Below the pieces are notes generated by a model, which was given only the letters and a program-made list of their open reading frames with translations, was not told the DNA's origin and did no database searches. Shown one piece after another: positions 8,755 to 16,385 of a stretch of DNA of 51,947 bases; the first letter of the stretch is position 1; every line of letters begins with the position of its first letter. The DNA comes from Paractinoplanes rishiriensis (GTDB taxonomy: Bacteria > Actinomycetota > Actinomycetes > Mycobacteriales > Micromonosporaceae): positions 1-51,947 of the forward strand of contig NZ_BOMV01000024.1 of assembly GCF_016862375.1 (NCBI RefSeq), read 5' to 3'. Made by a program: the position numbers and the translations under genes.

Positions 8755-9157
8755 GACGCTCCTTCAGAACTCATACGAAGGAAGGGCAATAAGCGCGCAC
8801 ATCACCTGCCGGATCGCAGTTCAATGCGATTCCGGAACGGGGGGCGGTACGGTTGATTCACACGGCTACGAGCGGAAACAGCGCCACGCCGGCAGGGACG
8901 ACTGCCTGGATGGACGCCCACCAATACCCGAAGCCGGCCGGAAGCCTCCTCTCATGAGATCGTTAACATCCCCAGAGTGTATTTGCGGTATCGAATGGAG
9001 TCGATACCCATTAGTTGCAGGTTATTTGCAGCCCATTCACAAATATCGATGGACTATTAAAAGCGTCCCAGAATTACGCCAGATGCCGCCCAAAACCACC
9101 GATGTCCACATGATCAGCCCGCACTCGCGAGGCTGACGGGAACGACAGAGGCCCTCG
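8755..9157. other. Long intergenic region with AT-rich control segment
   Basis: This 403-bp region separates the divergent pectate lyase and AraC-type genes. Bases about 8950-9075 are clearly richer in A and T than the surrounding genes. They hold a perfect 8-bp inverted repeat (8987-9008), a CGTTAACA element (8961-8968) resembling a LacI-family half-site, and a TTTGCAG/TTGCAG direct repeat near 9015-9031. No coding region was seen. Confidence 0.6.
8987..9008. promoter_or_regulatory. Inverted repeat, likely operator
   Basis: GGTATCGA (8987-8994) and TCGATACC (9001-9008) form a perfect 8-bp inverted repeat around a 6-bp spacer. It lies about 230 bp upstream of the pectate lyase start and 150 bp upstream of the AraC-type gene. 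A sugar-responsive regulator is a reasonable guess but unproven. Confidence 0.55.
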
Positions 9158-10147
9158 ATGATCCACTCCGTGCCGACCCGCCCGCAGACCGTGGCCTGCG
9201 AAACCGCCACCCGCGCACCCCACCCGGCCCTGCAAAGGTATGTCGTCGGCTACGGCGCCTTCCGCTCCGGCACCCGGCACGCCCTGGCCCACCGTCTGCT
9301 GCCCTTCGGCCTGGTCACGCTGATCCTCGACCCCGACGAGGAACTGCTGGCCACCGGCGCCCGCCCGCGGATGACCGAGGCCGGCCCGACCCGCTGGGGC
9401 AGCGGCGTCACCGTCGCACTCACCCCGGCCGGCGTGCCGGCCCTGCTGGGCATCCCCATGAGCGAACTCACCGGCCAGACCGTGCCGCTCACCGACCTGC
9501 CGGCTCCCCGAGCCACTGACCTCACCGAGCCCCGCACCGCCGGCCTCACCAGGCCCCGCGCCACTATCCTCACCGGGCCCCGCGCCACTGGCCTCACCAA
9601 GCCCCGCGCCACTATCCTCACCGGCCGCCGCGCTGTCGAACTCGCTGACCGGCTCGCGGCCGCCCCGGACTGGTCGGCCCGGTTCACCATGCTCGACGAC
9701 CTGCTGACCGGCGCGTTGTTCCCCGGCGCTCACCTTGCCGGCACACGCACCGGAAGCCGCGAGCCGCAGCCGGAACCCCGCGCTCCGCACCCCGGCGGCC
9801 GGAGACTCGGGCCCGACCCCGCGACGCTCGCGGCCTGGCGCCTGCTGCACCGATCTCGCGGCCGCCTCCGAGTGGGCGCCGTCGCGACCGAGGTCGGTGT
9901 ACCGCGGCGTCAGTTGGAGCGCGCGTTCCGGCAGCACTTCGGCATGTCGCCGGGGGCCGTCCAGCGGGTCGCCCGGTTCCAGCGGGCCGCCGACCTGATC
10001 GGGCTCGGCGTTCCGCTCGCCGCGGTCGCGGCCCGCAGCGGCTACGCCGACCAGTCGCACCTCAGCCGCGAGACGCGCGACCTCGCCGGGTGGACGCCCG
10101 GGGAGCTGCGCGCAATCGTCCAATACCGGGAGATGGCCGCCGCCTAG
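9158..10147 (+). CDS. AraC-family transcriptional regulator with repeat insertion
   Basis: A 329-residue regulator. The C-terminal 110 residues hold the AraC double helix-turn-helix: RLRVGAVATEVGVPRRQLER and LIGLGVPLAAVAARSGYADQ followed by SHLSRETRDLAGWTPGELR. The N-terminal 110 residues look like the ligand or oligomerisation domain of DUF6597-type regulators. Between them an 8-residue unit (consensus RATxLTxP) is repeated about five times. The gene ends 10 bp before the SDR gene and is probably co-transcribed with it, so the SDR is the likely target. Confidence 0.87.
   Translation: MIHSVPTRPQTVACETATRAPHPALQRYVVGYGAFRSGTRHALAHRLLPFGLVTLILDPDEELLATGARPRMTEAGPTRWGSGVTVALTPAGVPALLGIPMSELTGQTVPLTDLPAPRATDLTEPRTAGLTRPRATILTGPRATGLTKPRATILTGRRAVELADRLAAAPDWSARFTMLDDLLTGALFPGAHLAGTRTGSREPQPEPRAPHPGGRRLGPDPATLAAWRLLHRSRGRLRVGAVATEVGVPRRQLERAFRQHFGMSPGAVQRVARFQRAADLIGLGVPLAAVAARSGYADQSHLSRETRDLAGWTPGELRAIVQYREMAAA
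9509..9640 (+). repeat. 24-bp in-frame tandem repeat inside the AraC-type gene
   Basis: About five and a half copies of a 24-bp unit encoding RATxLTxP, for example RATILTGP and RATGLTKP. Copies differ at the second position of variable codons. The unit length preserves frame and lengthens the interdomain linker. Confidence 0.8.
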
Positions 10148-10157
10148 CTTCGGCGGC

Positions 10158-10865
10158 ATGACGCTGACTGGCAAGACCGCGATCGTGACCGGTGGCTCGC
10201 GCGGAATAGGGCGCGCGATCGTGCGCCGCCTGGCCGACGCCGGGGCACGCGTGGTCTTCACCCACGCCGGAGCACGGCGCGTGGACGCGTACCCGGGAAC
10301 CCAGCCGATCGTGGCCGATCAGAGTGACCTCGCCCACCTGGCCGTGGTTTTCGACCAGGTCCGCGACAGCGGCCTGGACATCCTCGTCAACAACGCCGCG
10401 ATCAGTTCGCCGACCCCGATCGCCGACCTGACGACCGCGGAGCTGGAGCGGGTGATGACCGTCAACTTCACGTTTCCGCTGCTGGCCATCCGCGAGGCGC
10501 TGCCGCTGCTGCGCGACGGTGGGCGCATTGTCAACCTGTCCAGCCTGAACACCGTGATCCCGGGGCCGGGCCTGACTCTCTATTGCGCCAGCAAGGCAGC
10601 GTTGGAGCAGGTCACGGCCGTGGCCGCCCGCGAGCTCGGGCACCGTGGCATCACCGTCAACACCGTCTCCCCGGGTGCCACGGACACCGACATGTTACGC
10701 GCCACCAACCCGCCCGAGGCGCTCGCGCAGACCGCCGCGCTGACCGCTCTGCGACGCCTCGGCGAGCCGGACGACGTGGCCGCCGTGGTGGCTTTCCTGG
10801 CCGGCCCGGACGCCCGCTGGATCACCGGCCAGAACATCCGGGCCACCGGCGGCCTGCTGGTATAG
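10158..10865 (+). CDS. SDR-family NAD(P)-dependent oxidoreductase
   Basis: A 235-residue classical short-chain dehydrogenase. The cofactor motif TGGSRGIG is at 11-18, NNAA at 78-81, and the catalytic Ser129, Tyr142 and Lys146 (YCASK) are in place, followed by the SPGATDTDM motif. Its FTHAGARRVDA segment after beta-2 is shortened compared with most family members. It follows the AraC-type gene by 10 bp and is likely the regulated enzyme of that pair. The substrate is unknown. Confidence 0.9.
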   Translation: MTLTGKTAIVTGGSRGIGRAIVRRLADAGARVVFTHAGARRVDAYPGTQPIVADQSDLAHLAVVFDQVRDSGLDILVNNAAISSPTPIADLTTAELERVMTVNFTFPLLAIREALPLLRDGGRIVNLSSLNTVIPGPGLTLYCASKAALEQVTAVAARELGHRGITVNTVSPGATDTDMLRATNPPEALAQTAALTALRRLGEPDDVAAVVAFLAGPDARWITGQNIRATGGLLV

Positions 10866-10918
10866 ACCCATGAGACCGCCACGATCGGGTCGGGCGCCGT
10901 GCTTGTACCGTGCCCCGC

Positions 10919-11791
10919 ATGCGGATCCTGCACCTCTCCGACACTCACGTCCGCCGCGAAACCGGCGCGGACGCCCGTGGCGTGGACGCCCGCGAGTCGC
11001 TCCGGCGCATCCTGCACGACTGCGCCGAGATTCCCGGCCTGGATGCGCTGGTGCTGACCGGCGACGTCGCCGACGACGGGTCCCGGGAGGCCTACGCCGA
11101 CGTCCGCGACCTGCTGGCCGCGTTCACCAGGGAGCAGGGCATTCCCGCGTACGTCACCACCGGTAACCACGACGAACGCCACGCCTTCACCCAGGTCCTC
11201 GGCACCGGTCACGCCGACCGCCCGATCACCCACCTGGAATCGGCGGACGGCGAGCGGGCCGCGGTCAGCACCGTGCGGGGCGTCCGCATCGTCACGCTGG
11301 ATTCGCTGGTTCCCGGCAAGGGTTACGGCCTGCTGAGCCGCACCCAGCTCGACTGGCTGCGCGCCGTGCTGGCCGGCCCCGCCCCGCACGGCACCGTCGT
11401 GGCGTTCCACCACCCGCCGATCCACGTGCCCGGCGTGGCCGTCCAGCGCGCCCTGGGCCTGCAGAATCCGGCGGAACTGGCCGAGGCGATCGCCGGCAGC
11501 GACGTCCGCCTGCTGCTCTGCGGCCACTTCCACCTGCAGCTCACCGGAGCACTCGGCGGCGTACCGGTCTGGGTCACCCCGGGCGTGGTCAACCGGATCG
11601 ACCTGACCGCCGCGCACGGCACCGAGCGCACCGTCCGCGGCGCCTCGGCCTCAGTGGTCGACCTGCCGGAGGACGGGCCGCCGGTAATGCACACCGTGCA
11701 CGCGCATGACCCGCGGGCCGGCGCCACGCTCCATCACGCCGACGCCGTCGAGGTGTCCGAGATCATCGCCAAGCTGGGCCCGGAGCCGTAG
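10919..11791 (+). CDS. Metallophosphoesterase (CpdA-like)
   Basis: A calcineurin-like phosphoesterase of 290 residues from this ATG. All metal-binding motifs are present: LSDTH near the N-terminus, LTGDVADDG, GNHDE, and GHFHLQL near the C-terminus, together with FHHPP. This set fits the class III cyclic nucleotide phosphodiesterase (CpdA/Rv0805) group, so hydrolysis of a cyclic nucleotide or other phosphodiester is plausible. A GTG at 10910 would add three residues. The 3' end overlaps the convergent gene by 29 bp. Confidence 0.88.
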   Translation: MRILHLSDTHVRRETGADARGVDARESLRRILHDCAEIPGLDALVLTGDVADDGSREAYADVRDLLAAFTREQGIPAYVTTGNHDERHAFTQVLGTGHADRPITHLESADGERAAVSTVRGVRIVTLDSLVPGKGYGLLSRTQLDWLRAVLAGPAPHGTVVAFHHPPIHVPGVAVQRALGLQNPAELAEAIAGSDVRLLLCGHFHLQLTGALGGVPVWVTPGVVNRIDLTAAHGTERTVRGASASVVDLPEDGPPVMHTVHAHDPRAGATLHHADAVEVSEIIAKLGPEP

Positions 11792-12878
11792 CGGCCCCCC
11801 GCGTCGCAGTCTCTCCCGGCGCCGCGGCGGTTCCCGGCCCCGCGGCGGTTCCCGGCCCCGCGGCTTTCCCGGAGCCGTAGCGTTCGGCGATCGTGGCGAA
11901 GGCGGCCTTTGGTTCCCACGGCAGCCCGGTCGCGGCGGTGCGCCCGTCGAGCACCTTCACGATCCCGAGGCTCGCCAGGTCGAGGTCGTCCCGCGGAGCG
12001 CCGCCGGGCCGGTGCGGCAGGTTGTGCAGGGCGAAGAGATGCACGAATGCGCTGTCCACGCCCTCACTGTCGAAGATCTCCAGCAGCTCGCCGAGGTACG
12101 CCGCCTGGCCGGGCTCGTCCCGCTCGTACTCCCCGTTCAGCCGCAGCGGCAGACCGGTGACCTCGTCGAACTCCAGGATCTCCATGCTGCGCGGTGCGAC
12201 GTCACCGGCGCCGCGCCAGGTGGCGGTGCCGAACCCGGTGACGGCGACGGGCTTGGGCTGCGCCACCAGGCTGCGCACGCCGGCCCGGAACTGGTCGGCT
12301 ACCTCGGCGGACCGGATGAGTTCCACGGTCACGACGTCGAACAGTTCCCAGTCGACCCCCTCGAACGGGATGGCGGCGTACGTGACCTTGCCTTTGAAGA
12401 TCTGCCGGATTTCTGCCACCGCGGCGCGCAGGAACTGATCGAGCCGGCCGCGGACCTCGGCCATCCGGGCGGCAGGGTCGGCGAACAGCCAGCCGAGCCG
12501 GTCGCCGAGCCGGTCGCCGGGGATGAAGCCGCGGTTCATGATGCTCAGCTCGACGCCCGCCACGAACACCACCTCGGCACCGGCCATCCGGATTCGCTCG
12601 GCCCGTGCGGCGCAGTCGAGGAAGAGTTCGCGAATCTCGCCGTCCGTCAGATCGAGCGGGTACGGCGAGAACCAGATCTCCAGTCCGAGATCGGCGGCGG
12701 TTCGAGCGGCCGCTTCCAGGCGCTGGGGGTCACCGCCGACCAGGTGAACGGCGGTGCAGTGCAGGTCGTCCCGGATGATCGTCAGCTCGCGCCGGATGAG
12801 CTCCGGGTCGAGGTTCTCCAGGGAGTTGCGCCCGTGCTGGACGAATCCGGTGTCGTAGGTGATGCCGTTGGCTCGCAT
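11763..12878 (-). CDS. TIM-barrel-like hypothetical protein under TetR control
   Basis: A 371-residue protein. Runs such as HCTAVHLVGGD, LGLEIWFSPYP, AEVVFVAGVE and KPVAVTGFGTATW suggest a (beta/alpha)8 barrel like that of glycoside hydrolases. Related actinomycete proteins are often labelled abortive-infection or glycosidase-like without proof. The last 35 residues (repeating AAGPGT units) are low complexity and arise from a short DNA tandem repeat around 11820-11880. The start at 12878 gives MRANGITYDTGF; an ATG five codons upstream lies inside the operator. It is divergent from a TetR gene, which is the likely repressor. Confidence 0.72.
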   Translation of the reverse strand: MRANGITYDTGFVQHGRNSLENLDPELIRRELTIIRDDLHCTAVHLVGGDPQRLEAAARTAADLGLEIWFSPYPLDLTDGEIRELFLDCAARAERIRMAGAEVVFVAGVELSIMNRGFIPGDRLGDRLGWLFADPAARMAEVRGRLDQFLRAAVAEIRQIFKGKVTYAAIPFEGVDWELFDVVTVELIRSAEVADQFRAGVRSLVAQPKPVAVTGFGTATWRGAGDVAPRSMEILEFDEVTGLPLRLNGEYERDEPGQAAYLGELLEIFDSEGVDSAFVHLFALHNLPHRPGGAPRDDLDLASLGIVKVLDGRTAATGLPWEPKAAFATIAERYGSGKAAGPGTAAGPGTAAAPGETATRGAATAPGPAWR

Positions 12879-12883
12879 AAATC

Positions 12884-12913
12884 TTGCGTACACGCAATTT
12901 TGCGCGCACGCAA
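12884..12913. promoter_or_regulatory. Paired TTGCG-N4-CGCAA operator
   Basis: TTGCG-TACA-CGCAA (12884-12897) and TTGCG-CGCA-CGCAA (12900-12913) are two near-palindromes 16 bp apart centre to centre. Together they form a larger imperfect palindrome of 32 bp (12883-12914, 13 of 16 pairs). The site lies between the divergent TetR gene and the TIM-barrel-like gene, the usual position for a TetR-family operator bound by two dimers. Confidence 0.72.
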
Positions 12914-12933
12914 GTTTCTGGCAGGATCACGGC

Positions 12934-13650
12934 GTGACACGCGAGCAGAAGAAGCAGGCCACCCGGGAGGCCCTGCGGTCGGCGGCCCTGAGGCTCGCCC
13001 TGGAGCGCGGCCCGGAGAACGTGCGGGTCGACGACATCGCCGAGGCCGCCGGGGTGTCCCCGCGGACCTACAACAACTACTTCGCGAGCCGTGAGCAGGC
13101 GATCGTCGCCGCGGTCATCGCCGGCCGGACGGCCGGCTTCCGCACCGCCCGGGTGAGCCTGACCGACGCCGTCGTGGGACTCTACACCGGCGAGAGCGAC
13201 CAGTCGCCGCGCGTGCTGACGATGCTCCTGTCCACCCCGGCCCTGCGCGACTGCTACGTCGACGCCGCGACCATGATCGAAATACCGCTGGCCGAAGCGC
13301 TCACCGCACGCCACCCCGGCATCGACCCGCTGACTGCCGAGGTGCTCGCCGCCGCGGTCAGCGCCGCCGTCCGGGTCGCCCTTCGCCGCTGGCTGCAAGA
13401 GGCCACCGCACTGCGAGCGGCCACCGCGCCCGATGAAGGCAGCGCGCCCGATGAAGGCAGCGCGCCCGATGAAGGCAGCGCGCCCGATGAAGGCAGCGCG
13501 CCCGATGAAGGCAGCGCGCCGCAAGAGGGCAGCGCGCCGACGTCGACGCCCGGTTTTGTGGTGCCGTCCGGCTCGCTGCCCGATCTGATCCGCGCCGCCC
13601 TGCGCCCGCTCGCCCCGGCCCTAGACCTTGGTCGGCAGCCGGCGGTGTAG
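12934..13650 (+). CDS. TetR-family transcriptional regulator
   Basis: A 238-residue regulator starting at GTG with AGGA upstream. Residues about 5-50 form the TetR helix-turn-helix: ATREALRSAALRLALERG, then VRVDDIAEAAGVSPRTYNNY followed by FASREQAI. The ligand-binding half is short, and the TetR_C-type segment is interrupted near the C-terminus by five perfect copies of the hexapeptide APDEGS. An upstream ATG at 12859 would run through the operator and is rejected. It probably represses itself and the divergent gene through the paired site at 12884-12913. Confidence 0.88.
   Translation: MTREQKKQATREALRSAALRLALERGPENVRVDDIAEAAGVSPRTYNNYFASREQAIVAAVIAGRTAGFRTARVSLTDAVVGLYTGESDQSPRVLTMLLSTPALRDCYVDAATMIEIPLAEALTARHPGIDPLTAEVLAAAVSAAVRVALRRWLQEATALRAATAPDEGSAPDEGSAPDEGSAPDEGSAPDEGSAPQEGSAPTSTPGFVVPSGSLPDLIRAALRPLAPALDLGRQPAV
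13426..13533 (+). repeat. 18-bp in-frame tandem repeat in the TetR gene
   Basis: The unit GCGCCCGATGAAGGCAGC is present in five identical copies (13426-13515), followed by one diverged copy. It encodes APDEGS. The perfect identity, including third codon positions, points to recent expansion. Confidence 0.9.
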
Positions 13651-14172
13651 CTCGGCGATCAACACGTCCGGGCCGGGGGACATCAAACCCACATCGACCA
13701 GGTACGCGACCTCGCCGCCGCGACGGCGCATCCGCGGACGGCGGCCGGGACCGTCGCCGATCGTGGCGAAGTCCTCGGCGACCGGGGTGACGACCAGCTC
13801 CCGGAACGGGCCCCAGTGACGCAGCGACACCGTGGCCACGCCGGCCCACGGCAGGTGCACCGGCTTACGGCCGGTGGCCGCGAAGTCCAGGCCGTGCATC
13901 GAACTGTGCAGCCAGCCGAGCCGGCGCCAGGCGACCAGCAGGATCAGCGCCGCCAGCACGACCGGGACGATCAGGGCCAATTCCAGGCTGGTCACCAGGT
14001 CGCCCGCGGTCGGCGGGTAGCCCATGACCAGGCGGATCAGCAGGTGCAGCACCAGACAAACCGACCAGACGGCGGCGATCACCCAGAGCATCGTCACGTA
14101 GACCATGGCCCGGGGCTGGAAGAACGTCACGGTGTCGTCGGCCGGTCCGAGGACTTGGTCGATGTGCGCCAC
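13621..14172 (-). CDS. Small membrane protein of unknown function
   Basis: About 183 residues from the GTG at 14172. Two hydrophobic helices (roughly residues 22-45 and 60-80) are followed by a soluble C-terminal domain of about 100 residues. That domain has alternating strands and a WAGVATVSLRHWGPFRELVV segment reminiscent of PH-like domains in bacterial membrane proteins. No good ribosome binding site is seen, so translation may be leaderless; a GTG at 14214 is an alternative. The 3' end overlaps the TetR gene by 30 bp. Function is not recognised. Confidence 0.65.
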   Translation of the reverse strand: MAHIDQVLGPADDTVTFFQPRAMVYVTMLWVIAAVWSVCLVLHLLIRLVMGYPPTAGDLVTSLELALIVPVVLAALILLVAWRRLGWLHSSMHGLDFAATGRKPVHLPWAGVATVSLRHWGPFRELVVTPVAEDFATIGDGPGRRPRMRRRGGEVAYLVDVGLMSPGPDVLIAELHRRLPTKV

Positions 14173-14229
14173 CGTTGCATTATGCGGGTTTTTAGGGCTA
14201 TTTGCGGTGCTCACCGCGATTATGACGCT

Positions 14230-14682
14230 ATGACCGTGACGGCGCGGCTCACCGCGGCCACCGAACCGCTGTTCGCTGGGGCGGCCACGCTCTTCGACGA
14301 GTACCGGCAGCACTACGGTGCCAATCCGGCTCCGGAGACCGTGGCCGATTGGATGCTCGAGCAGGTGCTGTCGTCCCGGGCGCGGATCTATGTGGCGGGA
14401 CAGGGCGTGACCGCGTACGGGATCTGCTCGGTAGCCGTGGTCCCGGCCGCCTTGACGCTGCGTACGGCCTGGTTGGTCCGGGATTTGTATGTCCGGCCCG
14501 AGTCCCGGCACCAGGGCGTGGCCCGCGCGCTGCTCACCCAGGTGGCCCAGGAGGCGCGCGCCGGCGGGGCCCACCGGCTGTCGCTGCAGACCGACCTGGC
14601 CAACGCGCGCGCCATCGAGTTGTACGCGCGCAACGGCTACAGCGTGCTGACCGACGTCGCCGTCATGGAGCTGACGTTTTAG
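14230..14682 (+). CDS. GNAT-family N-acetyltransferase
   Basis: A 150-residue acetyltransferase. The acetyl-CoA motif A is VRDLYVRPESRHQGVARALL, with the R/Q-x-x-G-x-A loop, and motif B is ELYARNGYSVLTDVAVMEL at the C-terminus. The length is typical of a single-domain GNAT. The ATG at 14230 begins the conserved region. It is divergent from the small membrane protein and its stop overlaps the convergent phosphatidyltransferase gene by 4 bp. The acceptor substrate is unknown. Confidence 0.88.
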   Translation: MTVTARLTAATEPLFAGAATLFDEYRQHYGANPAPETVADWMLEQVLSSRARIYVAGQGVTAYGICSVAVVPAALTLRTAWLVRDLYVRPESRHQGVARALLTQVAQEARAGGAHRLSLQTDLANARAIELYARNGYSVLTDVAVMELTF

Positions 14683-15581
14683 AGAACAGGCACGCCGTCA
14701 CGGTCCGCAGCGGGCGCGGGAATCCGCGGGCCGGCGGCTACCTGCCGTGCGTACGACTTCGTCGCGATGTAGAGCTTGTAGATCAGCAGCAGTTCGAAAC
14801 CGGCGAGCAGGGCCGCCGAGATCAGCGTGGTGCCGATGATCCCGTTCACCACCGGGCCGACGATGAATACGAACATCATGAACTCGATGCCGCTGATCAC
14901 GTGCGCCCGGATGCGCTGGCGGATGAGCGCGTTGCGAATCCGGATGAACAGCCCGAAACGCGTCCGAAAATCGCCGTAGACGTCGGCCACGTCCGGCGAC
15001 TCGACCCGCTCGGCCGGGTGCTCGTCCTCGCCGTCCTCGACGAACACGACCGGCGGCGCGTCCTCGCCCCGCAGCGCGGCGAGCCCGGCCTTCATCTCGT
15101 TCTTGACCTTGCCCATCTGGAGCGCGTTCAGATAGCGGAACATGTCCAGGAAGAGCACCAGACCGGCTAGCCAGACGTACGCGAAGTTCCCGGTCAGCAC
15201 GTACTGCCCGCCGAAGAGGCCGATCGTGCAGACCGCCACCCGCAACCGGTCGAAGACATAGTCGAGCCAGGCGCCGAACACCGATCCGGTCCCGTTCAGG
15301 CGAGCGATCTTGCCGTCCATGCAGTCCAGCACGAAGCTGAGGTGGAACAGCAGCGCGCCGGCGAGCAGCCACGCGTACGTGCCCTGCCAGAAACAGACGG
15401 CCGAGACGATGCCGATCAGAAACGCCGCGGTGGTCAGCCGGTTCGGCGTGACCCAGCGCCACGGGGCGACAAGCTGGACCAGACGGGAGGCAAGCGGATC
15501 AACCAGCCAGACGGTCCACCACGCGTCGCGGCTCTTGTAGGTCCGGGTACGGATCTCGTCGAGGGTTACCCGTTGCGCCAT
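14679..15581 (-). CDS. CDP-alcohol phosphatidyltransferase family protein
   Basis: A 300-residue integral membrane enzyme. It carries the complete family signature D-x2-DG-x2-AR-x8-G-x3-D-x3-D, read as DCMDGKIAR, then GAWLDYVFD, at the start of the catalytic helical core. Several hydrophobic helices flank it. A charged insert around DGEDEHPAERVESPD separates the core from the last two helices and is longer than in phosphatidylglycerophosphate synthase. The start at 15581 has AGGTGG upstream. It should transfer a phosphoalcohol from a CDP-linked donor, but the acceptor (inositol phosphate, glycerol phosphate or a sugar alcohol) cannot be fixed from sequence. Confidence 0.87.
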   Translation of the reverse strand: MAQRVTLDEIRTRTYKSRDAWWTVWLVDPLASRLVQLVAPWRWVTPNRLTTAAFLIGIVSAVCFWQGTYAWLLAGALLFHLSFVLDCMDGKIARLNGTGSVFGAWLDYVFDRLRVAVCTIGLFGGQYVLTGNFAYVWLAGLVLFLDMFRYLNALQMGKVKNEMKAGLAALRGEDAPPVVFVEDGEDEHPAERVESPDVADVYGDFRTRFGLFIRIRNALIRQRIRAHVISGIEFMMFVFIVGPVVNGIIGTTLISAALLAGFELLLIYKLYIATKSYARQVAAGPRIPAPAADRDGVPVL

Positions 15582-15747
15582 GAGACAACCCACCTGGTGC
15601 TCTGAACATGAACTTTCGAACGCGCGGACATTACCGGAAACCAACGCCCGGTGAGAACCCGTACGCGAAATGACCTTTGTGTGGGCTTTGACCGCCGAGC
15701 CGAGTCACTTTCCGTTCACCCATCCGTGATCCGAGGGGGCAGCAGAC

Positions 15748-16299
15748 ATGGAGGCCAGCCACGTGGCCGGCGACCTCGAGACGGTGATCCTCACCGAGGA
15801 GCAGATCCTCGCCCGGGTGACCGCCCTCGCCGACGAACTCCACCGGCAGTATGAAACCCGCGCGCCAGTCCTGGTCGGCGTGCTCGGCGGCGCCGCCACG
15901 TTCACCGTCGACCTGGCCCGCGCGTACCCCGGACAGGTCGAGATCGGCTGGATGGCGCTCAAGTCCTACACCACCGGCAACCGCGCGTCCGGCTCGGTCC
16001 GCCTGCTCAAGGACCTGGAGGTGGACATCGCCGGCCGCGACGTGGTCATCGTCGACGGCGTGATCGACACCGGCCTGACCATGCGCTGGCTGATCAGCAG
16101 CCTGCGCCAGCGCGACCCGGCCTCGATCACCGTATGCGCCCTGCTCCGCAAACCGGACACGGCGCGTTTCGGGGACACGCCGACCTTCGTCGGCTTCGAC
16201 GTGGGTCCGGGGCTCATCGTCGGTTACGGCCTCGACTACCAGGGCCAATATCGAAACTTACGCTGCGCGGCGGTCCTCGCCGCGCACGCGTACGCCTGA
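15748..16299 (+). CDS. Hypoxanthine phosphoribosyltransferase-like protein
   Basis: A 183-residue type I phosphoribosyltransferase closest in layout to hypoxanthine-guanine phosphoribosyltransferase. The N-terminal PVLVGVLGGAATFTVDLAR, the flexible-loop region SYTTGNRASGSV, the ILKDL-like LLKDLEVDIAGRD, and the C-terminal VGYGLDYQGQYRNL all match. The PRPP loop reads VVIVDGVIDTGLT, where standard enzymes have VEDIIDTGLT or VEDIIDSGLT, so the usual Glu-Asp is replaced by Asp-Gly. This suggests a paralogue with altered activity. A GAGGGGG binding site precedes the ATG. Confidence 0.82.
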   Translation: MEASHVAGDLETVILTEEQILARVTALADELHRQYETRAPVLVGVLGGAATFTVDLARAYPGQVEIGWMALKSYTTGNRASGSVRLLKDLEVDIAGRDVVIVDGVIDTGLTMRWLISSLRQRDPASITVCALLRKPDTARFGDTPTFVGFDVGPGLIVGYGLDYQGQYRNLRCAAVLAAHAYA

Positions 16300-16385
16300 A
16301 ATGCCCGCCCCGGCACCCCGGTGGGCGGGCCGTGCGCGGCGCGGCCGCCGGGTGCCCTGCACGGTCCGCACGTAGGCTGTCACCT

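Noticed and set aside
13621..14574. 317-residue version of the small membrane protein
   Set aside because: The extra N-terminal region is antisense to the GNAT gene and not protein-like; a start near 14172 or 14214 fits better.
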